From: CAVRQM01 sp963822705
GTDB taxonomy: Bacteria > Pseudomonadota > Alphaproteobacteria > Acetobacterales > Acetobacteraceae
Assembly (NCBI GenBank): GCA_963822705.1
Contig: CAWGIX010000003.1
Span: 1-64,000, forward strand
Direction of reading: 5' to 3'
Length of the DNA: 64,000 nt
Part shown: piece after piece, positions 37,465-44,337 of the stretch
How the letters are laid out: every line of letters starts with the position of its first letter
How positions within the stretch are numbered: position 1 is the stretch's first letter
Program-made: the position numbers and the translations under genes
Notes under the pieces: generated by a model
What the model was told of the DNA's origin: nothing
Seen by the model: only the letters and a program-made list of their open reading frames with translations
The model's database searches: none

Positions 37465-38267
37465 ATGTCCCGCTTTCGTTTCTTCGCAGCACCACTTCTT
37501 GCTGCATTGATGGCAGGCGCGCAGCCCACGGTGGCGGAGGCGCAAACCGTGGCCGTCTCGGGCACGTCGTTCCAAATCACGTCAGCCGACGGGAGCGTGC
37601 TGCCACAGACGGCACTTCCCGGAACCGTGCTTACTCTGGGCGACGGCAGTGGCGATCAGCGGCGCCTCCGAATCGATGCCGTCGAGTACCGACAGGCGCG
37701 ACCGAGACGGCGAGGTGGTGCTCTACGCCCTCTCCGAGCAGAATGCGCCCACCGGCGCGTGGCGGAACGCCTGCCAACCGGATCCTGACGGGCGGCAACT
37801 CGGCTTCCCGCTGCCTGGCGCCTTCACGCCTGACGGGCGCTACGTGCCCATGCCCGGACGCGTCCTGATTACTTGCACGGGCGGCGCCGAAGGCAAATGC
37901 GTGCGGTTCGGTTACAAGCCCTGGCGGACGCTGCCCGATGGCACCTCGCTGGCTGCTCTATTACCAGGCCTGCGTTCGGCTTGTGCGCGCCGACTACGGC
38001 GGCGACGGCGTGGGTCACACGCGCAACGGCACGCCGATCGACATTTTCGACCGCGTCGGCATCCAGGCCGACGAATCAGCACCCGGGATGACCTTCGAGG
38101 CTGCGTTCTCGCCAAGTGGCGCAGTCTGCGTGCGTCACACGCGCCTGCCTGACGTGTTCTCGCTCGATGCCCTCGTCCAAAATTATCCCCGTCTCATCGC
38201 CAATCTTGGCGCGGAGTGTGACGAGAACGCGTCCGCTCTGCTGTTCGTGCGCTCGTTCGGCCGCTGA
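37465..38267 (+). pseudogene. Exported ADYC-domain protein, two frameshifts as sequenced
   Basis: The ADYC domain is a conserved secreted domain of unknown function. ATG 37465 (GGAG upstream) starts a signal peptide (FRFFAAPLLAALMAGAQ, cleavage after AEA). The frame changes near 37690 and again near 37960. Continuous domain sequence resumes each time: VVLYALSEQNAP, WRNACQPD, LPGAFTPDGRY, CVRFGYKPW, then YQACVRLVRADYGGDG and IDIFDRVGIQ. It ends with LIANLGAECDEN at TGA 38265. The defining ADYC reads ADYG here. At least six Cys remain and may form disulfides. The upstream gene encodes the N-A-L-T repeat protein, a likely functional partner. Confidence 0.78.
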
Positions 38268-38306
38268 GTACTTGCGACCGCGCGACCGTCGCCCAAAGTT
38301 CACGGC

Positions 38307-38993
38307 ATGGCTCTGCTGGTGATCCTGGCCCTGTTGTGGATCGGCGTCCATCTAGGCATCGCGGGCACGTCCGCGCGCAACGCGGCGGTGGCGCGGCTCG
38401 GAGAAGCGGGATTCCGGGGGGCTTTCTCGGTGTTCTCGGTACTGACGCTGGTGGCACTGGTGTTCGCGTACCGGAGCTCGCCCTATGATCCGGTCTGGTT
38501 CGCGCCGGATTGGCTGCGCTGGATTCTGGTTTTCGTGATGCTGCCGGCTTCGGTGCTGTTCGTCGCATCCGTGGCGAGGCCGAATCCGACCGCGGTGGGT
38601 GGCGAGCGCGCGGTGGCGCAGCCGGCGCGCGGCATCACGCGCCTGACCCGTCACCCGATGCTGTGGGCATTCGCGCTGTGGGCCGGCGTGCATGTTTTGG
38701 GCAACGGCGACGTGGCCTCGATCGTGTTCTTTGGGGCCTTTCTGATCACCGCAGTGGCCGGCATGCCGTCGATCGATGCCAAGCTTGCGGCGCGCGATCC
38801 CGTGCATTGGCGAGAATTGGCGTCCGTCACGTCGATCGTGCCCGGCGGCGCCATTTTGGGCGGCCGCAACCGTCTTGTCGCGTCGGAGATCGGCTGGGTC
38901 GTGCCGGTGGTGGGAGTCGTGCTGTGGCTCGTGCTCCTGTTCGGCCACCGTCACATCATCGGTATCGCCCCAGTCTCCGGTCTGCCCGGGTAG
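38307..38993 (+). CDS. NnrU-family membrane protein
   Basis: Integral inner-membrane protein of the NnrU family, first described near denitrification genes and also related to isoprenoid/carotenoid Z-ISO; its biochemical role here is unknown. 228 residues with five to six hydrophobic segments and the family motifs GIAGTSAR, RHPMLWAFALWAGVHVLG and ASIVFFGAF. The central LTRHP with a conserved His likely binds heme in relatives. No denitrification genes are nearby. Confidence 0.87.
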   Translation: MALLVILALLWIGVHLGIAGTSARNAAVARLGEAGFRGAFSVFSVLTLVALVFAYRSSPYDPVWFAPDWLRWILVFVMLPASVLFVASVARPNPTAVGGERAVAQPARGITRLTRHPMLWAFALWAGVHVLGNGDVASIVFFGAFLITAVAGMPSIDAKLAARDPVHWRELASVTSIVPGGAILGGRNRLVASEIGWVVPVVGVVLWLVLLFGHRHIIGIAPVSGLPG

Positions 38994-39033
38994 GCTGGCG
39001 CGAAGGCTCTACTTCTCAGGATCGGTGGCCTGA

Positions 39034-39747
39034 TCATGTTCGCCTGCGGAGCACCCCGATAGCAACCAAGCCAGTAAGCATCAGCGCCAGGGAAACCGGT
39101 TCCGGTACGGCCGAGGGCGAAAGTACATCAAGGCGATTGATCGCCACTGCGCCCGCGGGCAGGAGCGGGCTCGGCTGGTTGATGAAGAATTCCGCGTAGC
39201 TGATGTCCGCCGAGCTGGAAACAACGCCCACGAAGGGTGCCGAATTATCCTCGGCCGTCGTCGCGACCCCGGAGTAGTCGGCGGTAAAGAGCAAGGCGTT
39301 GGTGCTGCTGAAGTAGTCGACGAAGCCGGAATACGCGCCAAGTATATAGTGAGCATCGATCTGGGTGCCGAAACCACGCACGGGGGTGCCGAAGCTGACG
39401 ATGAAGCTGTCCGATTTGCTGCCCGCATCCGTCAGAAGGTGATCGCCGACCGCGAAATCGCCGGTGAAACCGTTGCCTTCATCCACGCGCGCGAGCGCGC
39501 CCTGAGATGATGAGACCCCGATAGTCAGTCCACCGACGGTGCGGAAATCAGGGGTGGAGATCCCGGTGCCCGTAGGGCCAAAAACACCCCAGTCGACCGG
39601 AATAAAACTACCAAGCGAATCAAATGTAGGCCGCGAGCTATATTGGATGAAGGAAGCCGAGGCCGTACTCGGCATCGCGAGCAACCCGACGCATGCCGCA
39701 GCGCAGCCGGCGAGACACGATGGGAACAGAGAAAACATCCGCATCAT
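39034..39747 (-). CDS. PEP-CTERM sorting-signal protein
   Basis: Exported protein expected to be processed by an exosortase and placed on the cell surface or in exopolysaccharide. The start ATG 39747 (GGGGGC upstream) is chosen; the frame is open further upstream. 237 residues: signal peptide (LAGCAAACVGLLAMPSTASA), a beta-rich middle without known catalytic motif (SFGTPVRGFGTQIDAHY), and a C-terminus VPEPVSLALMLTGLVAIG-LRRR. The tail is the hallmark VPEP, hydrophobic helix and Arg cluster. No exosortase gene is in the window. Confidence 0.85.
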   Translation of the reverse strand: MMRMFSLFPSCLAGCAAACVGLLAMPSTASASFIQYSSRPTFDSLGSFIPVDWGVFGPTGTGISTPDFRTVGGLTIGVSSSQGALARVDEGNGFTGDFAVGDHLLTDAGSKSDSFIVSFGTPVRGFGTQIDAHYILGAYSGFVDYFSSTNALLFTADYSGVATTAEDNSAPFVGVVSSSADISYAEFFINQPSPLLPAGAVAINRLDVLSPSAVPEPVSLALMLTGLVAIGVLRRRT

Positions 39748-39919
39748 CGCAAGCCCCCGATTTGCCATTTTTGGACGAGTTGGCCAGTCACTTGTGCAAT
39801 GCGCCACTGCCGGACCTGGCGCGGCGCCGATCGGCCTCACCGTTAGAACATAGTAAACATCACAGCAATCTCGCACACGCAAGCGTGAAATTTATCCCGT
39901 TGCCCGCACACGCGGCGGG

Positions 39920-40441
39920 CTAGTGCGTCATGCAGGGCGCCGGACCGGCACGGACGACCGGCTCGAGTTCGTGGTCGGCCAACAAGCGCGCGACCGAGGC
40001 ATCGGTCTCGAACCGGGTCGCCCCACCCGGCTCGCCGAACCACGGTGCCGCCTTCCCCGTCCAGGCTACCACCGGAATGTCGACGCGGTATTCGCTGTAG
40101 GCCAGTTTTTCGCACAGGTACGGCAACGCGCGCGCGGCATAGGCAGCGCCCTTCGGACTGAAAAGATGCCCGGTATCGGGGCCGAACCGGTCCAGCAACA
40201 GGCCGCGCGGCAGCACCACCGGATCGGGTTTCGCGGCAAATCCGCCATCGGGCGGCCAGCGCAGCCCGCCACCGGTGTCGAACCAGCTTCGATCCAGATC
40301 GGGCCGCAGGTTCGGCGGAAGGTTCGCGGCCGGCGTCACGACCGCCATGCTCGCGGCCGGGCGCTGCGGCGCGGTGGCCGGCGTGGCACAGGCCGCCACG
40401 ACCAGCAGCGCCGGTGCCAGGCGCAGGAAAGCAATCCGCAT
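39920..40441 (-). CDS. Lipoprotein with a TNT-like (NAD+ glycohydrolase toxin-related) domain
   Basis: 173 residues with a lipoprotein signal (VAAC lipobox, Cys18). The C-terminal half carries the TNT pattern: LPRGLLLDRFGPDTG, then FSPKGAAYAARALPY, YRVDIPV and APWFGEPGGATRF, ending LADHELEPV. TNT domains, first known in the Mycobacterium tuberculosis toxin CpnT, hydrolyse NAD+. Here the position usually His in P-Y-H-x-Y reads Ser, and the Gln usually found in G-G-x-Q-Y reads Arg. So NADase activity is doubtful. No immunity gene is recognised. Fold assignment is by motif memory. Confidence 0.68.
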   Translation of the reverse strand: MRIAFLRLAPALLVVAACATPATAPQRPAASMAVVTPAANLPPNLRPDLDRSWFDTGGGLRWPPDGGFAAKPDPVVLPRGLLLDRFGPDTGHLFSPKGAAYAARALPYLCEKLAYSEYRVDIPVVAWTGKAAPWFGEPGGATRFETDASVARLLADHELEPVVRAGPAPCMTH

Positions 40442-40486
40442 AACCTCCCTCTCCGCGAGGTTCAGGCGCGATGCTAGGCGCGGACG

Positions 40487-41182
40487 CTATCCGGCCGCAA
40501 CGAGTTCACGCACGCTTCCGTCGGCGCCCGCGATCAGGGCGGATTGCGCCAGTTGCAGAAACAGCCCGGTCTCCACCACCCCGGCGATGCTGCGTAGTTG
40601 ACGCTGCAGCGTGAACGGGTCCCGGATCGGTGCGAAACCGCCGCAGTCCAGCACGAAATTTCCGCCGTCGGTCACGAATGGTGCGCCGTTCGCGCCCGCG
40701 CGCAGCACCGGCGCCCCACCCAGATCGGCCACCCGTCGCGAGGTCGCGGCGACGCCGAACCGCGTCACCTCCACGGGCAGTTTTGCGCGCTCTCCGAGGC
40801 ACTGCACCAGCTTGCCGTCGTCGGCCACGACCACGAATTTGCGCGCCAGCTCAGCCACGATCTTCTCGCGCAGCAGCGCGCCGCCCAGACCTTTGATCAG
40901 CCGCAGCGTGCCCGCCTCGACTTCGTCAGCCCCGTCGATCGCCAGATCGATTTCCGCGTCGGCATCGGCCAGCTTGATGCCCAGCGCCGTCGCCTGGGCC
41001 GCGGTCGCCTCGGAAGTCGGCACGCCGGTAAAGCGCAAGCCCTCGTCGCGCAGGCGCTCGCCCAGCCGCGCCACCAGGTGGCGCACGGTGCTGCCGGTGC
41101 CGAGCCCCACCAGCATCCCGTCCTGCACGAGCGCGGCCGCGGCAAACCCCACTGCGCGCTTGGCGCTCTCCGCGTCGCTCAA
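40487..41182 (-). CDS. rpiA: Ribose-5-phosphate isomerase A
   Basis: Interconverts ribose-5-phosphate and ribulose-5-phosphate in the pentose-phosphate pathway. 231 residues. It has GLGTGSTVRHL (phosphate loop), VPTSEATAAQA, the DGADEV catalytic acids near residue 85, KGLGGALLREKI, and ADDGKLV. Start overlaps the gnd stop by four bases (ATGA); the two enzymes act in consecutive steps, so the operon makes metabolic sense. Confidence 0.95.
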   Translation of the reverse strand: MSDAESAKRAVGFAAAALVQDGMLVGLGTGSTVRHLVARLGERLRDEGLRFTGVPTSEATAAQATALGIKLADADAEIDLAIDGADEVEAGTLRLIKGLGGALLREKIVAELARKFVVVADDGKLVQCLGERAKLPVEVTRFGVAATSRRVADLGGAPVLRAGANGAPFVTDGGNFVLDCGGFAPIRDPFTLQRQLRSIAGVVETGLFLQLAQSALIAGADGSVRELVAAG

Positions 41183-42159
41183 CGCGGCCCCTGCTCGATG
41201 TGGCCCCCGAATCCCATGCGCATTGCGGACAGCATTTTCTCGGCGAACGTGTGGTCCTTGCGCGAGCGGAAGCGGGTATACAGCGCCGCCGTCAGCACCT
41301 CGGCCGGCACCGCCTCCTCCACCGCGGCTTCCACAGTCCAGCGGCCCTCGCCGCTATCCTCGACGAATCCCGTGAATTTCTGCAGTTCGCCATCATTGGC
41401 CAGTGCGGCCGCGGAAAGATCAAGCAGCCACGAGGTAATCACGCTGCCGCGCCGCCACACCTCGGCCAGGTCAGGCATCGGCAGCGCGTAGCGCTCCGCC
41501 TCCGGCACGTCCGCCTTTGCGCGTGTTCGTAAAATGTCAAAACCTTCGGCGTAGGCCTGCATCATGCCGTATTCGATGCCGTTATGCACCATCTTGACGA
41601 AATGCCCGGCGCCGTGGCCGCCGCAGTACAGATAGCCTTGTTCCGCGCGCTTATCGAGCCCGTCGCGCCCCGGCGTCTTGGGGATGTTGCCCTCGCCCGG
41701 GGCAAGGGTGGAAAAGATCGGGTCGAGGTGCTCGAACGCGTCGCGGTCGCCCCCGATCATCATGCAATAGCCGCGCTCCAGTCCCCACACGCCGCCCGAG
41801 GTGCCAACATCGAGGTAGCGCATTCCCTTTTCGCGCAACGTGGCGGCGCGCCGGATGTCGTCGCGGAAATAGCTGTTGCCGCCGTCGATCACGATGTCGC
41901 CGCGGCCGAGCAGCCCAGCCAGCGCCTGCACCGTGTCCTCGGTGATCTTTCCCGCCGGCAGCATGACCCACACCGCTTTGGGCGTTTCCAGCTTTGCCGC
42001 CAGTTCGGCCAGGGACGCGGCGGCGGTGGCGCCGTCGGTGGCGAGCGCTTCACCGGCTTTCGGGTTGTTGTCATAGACCACGCAGCGGTGTCCGGCGCGC
42101 ATCAGCCGCCGCGAGATATTGCCGCCCATGCGGCCCAGTCCGATGACGCCGATCTGCAT
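41179..42159 (-). CDS. gnd: 6-phosphogluconate dehydrogenase, decarboxylating (short form)
   Basis: Oxidises 6-phosphogluconate to ribulose-5-phosphate. 326 residues, the shorter form often NAD-preferring. The N-terminal cofactor motif is GVIGLGRMGGNISRR; VMLPAGKIT, DGGNSYF, DVGTSGGVWGL and the catalytic KMVHNGIEYGMMQA follow. The C-terminal domain ends earlier than in E. coli Gnd. It is first of the gnd-rpiA operon. With zwf at 4.7 kb it would complete the oxidative branch if zwf is functional. Confidence 0.94.
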   Translation of the reverse strand: MQIGVIGLGRMGGNISRRLMRAGHRCVVYDNNPKAGEALATDGATAAASLAELAAKLETPKAVWVMLPAGKITEDTVQALAGLLGRGDIVIDGGNSYFRDDIRRAATLREKGMRYLDVGTSGGVWGLERGYCMMIGGDRDAFEHLDPIFSTLAPGEGNIPKTPGRDGLDKRAEQGYLYCGGHGAGHFVKMVHNGIEYGMMQAYAEGFDILRTRAKADVPEAERYALPMPDLAEVWRRGSVITSWLLDLSAAALANDGELQKFTGFVEDSGEGRWTVEAAVEEAVPAEVLTAALYTRFRSRKDHTFAEKMLSAMRMGFGGHIEQGPR

Positions 42160-42313
42160 GCCCGTCCTCCGATGCGCGTTTCGGGCTGCCTAGCACGCGA
42201 CGCCGACCATCGTCGCCTGCGATGTCTTGGATCGCCCGGTCCCCAGGCACGGCTGGACAGACATTCCCAGTGGTGCAACAACCCGCCAGTGAATGTCCCC
42301 TAGGGAACCCATT

Positions 42314-42821
42314 ATGCCCAACTTTTCGAAGGATACCCTGATCCGGGTCGGCCGCCTGATGAGCACGGGCGAAGAATCCGACCCGCCGCCCTTGCGCAAG
42401 CTGGCGAATTCCGGCGCGTTCGGGCGCAAGGCGATCTACAACTGGTCGCTGCCGGAATCCGACCCCCAGTATCGCAAGATGCCCGCCGCGGCGAAGCGGA
42501 TGGTGGCGATGCTGGCCTACTTCTCGGCGGCCGGGTTGCTGACCGACAAGCGGATGGAAGAGATCATCTCGCTAGAGACGACGTTCGAGAACGAGACCGA
42601 GAGCCACACCCTGCTGCGTCGCCTCAAGCGCGTCATGGGAGCAGGACGAGGCGGCAAGCCGGGAGCGAAGGCGAAGCAGCCTGGAGTTCGAGGCGGACGG
42701 CGGGGCCAAAGAGGAAGACAAGGACGAAGAATCGTATCCCGAGCACGACGACGACTTTGATGAAGATGCCGAACTCGGCGAGCACGAGCCCAGCACCGGA
42801 GCAACCGTACCGGAGGAGTGA
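42314..42821 (+). CDS. Hypothetical protein with long acidic tail (one frameshift)
   Basis: Function unknown. ATG 42314, AGGGAA upstream. The first 105 residues are a helical domain (RVGRLMSTGEESDPPPLRK, AIYNWSLPESDPQYRK, AAAKRMVAMLAYFSAAGLL). Near 42640 the frame changes; in the original frame the rest is low-complexity Arg/Gly. In the shifted frame it is a highly acidic tail (SLEFEADGGAKEEDKDEES, then DDDFDEDAELGEHE) to TGA 42819. The acidic version looks like the real coding sequence. The start and core resemble conserved proteins of Acetobacteraceae, to my recollection. Confidence 0.62.
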
Positions 42822-42914
42822 CGAACCCCTCGAGTAAGGCGCTGCCTTCAAATATGGCGCCCGGAGCGGTGGGCTATCCTCCGTCCGGGCTGGAGCGCCC
42901 AGCCGGAATTCCGA

Positions 42915-44018
42915 TCATTCGGCGCGGGCAGCGCTCACCACCGCCGCCAGTTCGTCATTGTCGAGGAACAGGCGCAGCTCGCCACCGGGCGCGTGCGTGA
43001 ACGATATGTTGAACCGGGCTTTCGCCGCGGCCTCGTTCCCGAGCCGCTTCGCGAGCCGTGGGCTGGCTAGATTGTATTGTGCAGTGAACGCGACGTCACG
43101 GCTTTCCTCGTCGGCCAATCTTGTGAACCGCTTTTGCGGAGCGCCTGCAGCTTCGAGCAGAAATCCCTGAAGCTTGGTTGTGTCACCCTCGGACTCCACT
43201 TTTTCCATGATGAACACCTCAACGCCGTCCAGCTTCTTGGTCACGCGGATCGACGCGGGAGCATTGGAATAGGCTGTACCTTTCTGCACCGTATGATAGC
43301 TGTGCTTCTTCTGAAGGACCGCTTCGAAGCTCTTCTGGTCAAAGTTCTCTCCCAGGAACCTGTACAATCCGCGCAGCGTTCCGGAACCGGCAACCACGTC
43401 CTCATATCTAACAAGAAACGAGTTGCGATCGACGCTATTTAGGTCTTCCAGGACGGCATTGAGCTTGGCGATGAGTGCCGCTTCCTTGTTCCGCTGAAAC
43501 TCGCTCGCAACGACATCCTCCGGTTTGCGGGTGTTGTAGATGATGGCGCAGCCGGGATAGAGCATGCGCAGGAAATCCACTCTGGCCGACACGTTCTCGG
43601 AATGGTACCGGATCTCCTTGAATCCGAGGCAGCGCAGATCGGACCCAGCGGCATCCCCGGCCAGCAGAAAGTCCAAGAACCGGCGCAATGCGGCCGCCAC
43701 GTTCTCATCGGAGAATCGCTCGAATCCGTAGAATGGATTTTCCGGCGTAGTGGCCGGCTTTCCGGGAGCGCCCTTCCGCCGCTCATGTCGGGGAAGCTTC
43801 TTGTAAAACTCATTCATCTTGCCCAAGGCGTCATAGTTCTCGCCGCGGATCAGATATCCCGGCAGCGCGTTCAGGACGCCCTGTAGCAGCGTGGAGCCGG
43901 AGCGTCCGTAGGTGACGATGAACGCCCGATTGTACCTGGCCGGCGGCAGAGTCTGTCCGGCCTGCCGGTCGTCCGACGGCAGCGGATGGTCGGGATTGGC
44001 TGTGATCTGGGCACTCAC
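42915..44018 (-). CDS. Sulfotransferase-like protein
   Basis: Predicted transfer of sulfate from PAPS to a carbohydrate or other acceptor. Start GTG 44018, GGAGAG upstream. 367 residues. The 5'-phosphosulfate loop TYGRSGSTLL lies at residues 36-45. The 3'-phosphate-binding region is probably YNTRKPEDVVASE near residue 165, and RYEDVVAGSGTLRGLYRFLGE is also typical. No transmembrane segment, so cytoplasmic. The gene stands alone; a lower-GC composition than the neighbours suggests later acquisition. Confidence 0.8.
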   Translation of the reverse strand: MSAQITANPDHPLPSDDRQAGQTLPPARYNRAFIVTYGRSGSTLLQGVLNALPGYLIRGENYDALGKMNEFYKKLPRHERRKGAPGKPATTPENPFYGFERFSDENVAAALRRFLDFLLAGDAAGSDLRCLGFKEIRYHSENVSARVDFLRMLYPGCAIIYNTRKPEDVVASEFQRNKEAALIAKLNAVLEDLNSVDRNSFLVRYEDVVAGSGTLRGLYRFLGENFDQKSFEAVLQKKHSYHTVQKGTAYSNAPASIRVTKKLDGVEVFIMEKVESEGDTTKLQGFLLEAAGAPQKRFTRLADEESRDVAFTAQYNLASPRLAKRLGNEAAAKARFNISFTHAPGGELRLFLDNDELAAVVSAARAE

Positions 44019-44337
44019 GATGCTGCTCTCCGGGAATAGGGGCTTTCTGGTAATGTGAATGCATCAGTCAGACAAGCAGGTCCGCCAGGACGCGCGAGGT
44101 GCCCACCCCTGCGGGACCGGGCGCGCAGGCTTCATGATACGCCCTCGCGGCGGCCCATGTGCAGGCAACTCGCACCTCGGTTTACGGCGGCAATCGTTGA
44201 AATGGCGTTTACCGTGCGGCACGTTTGACCCACCTGGGGTGCGTAAGGTGGTTCGGCTCTGGCAGGCTAGGCCCTGAAACGCCTTGCCGCTCCTCGCGCC
44301 CCGTTGCACATCCTCGGCAGCAATACGCCGGTAAGAC
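44019..44337. other. 319-base gap between sulfotransferase and penicillin-acylase genes
   Basis: No gene or RNA is recognised. The gap separates divergent transcription units and should hold promoters for both. I see no strong -35/-10 pair and no clear terminator. Confidence 0.5.
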
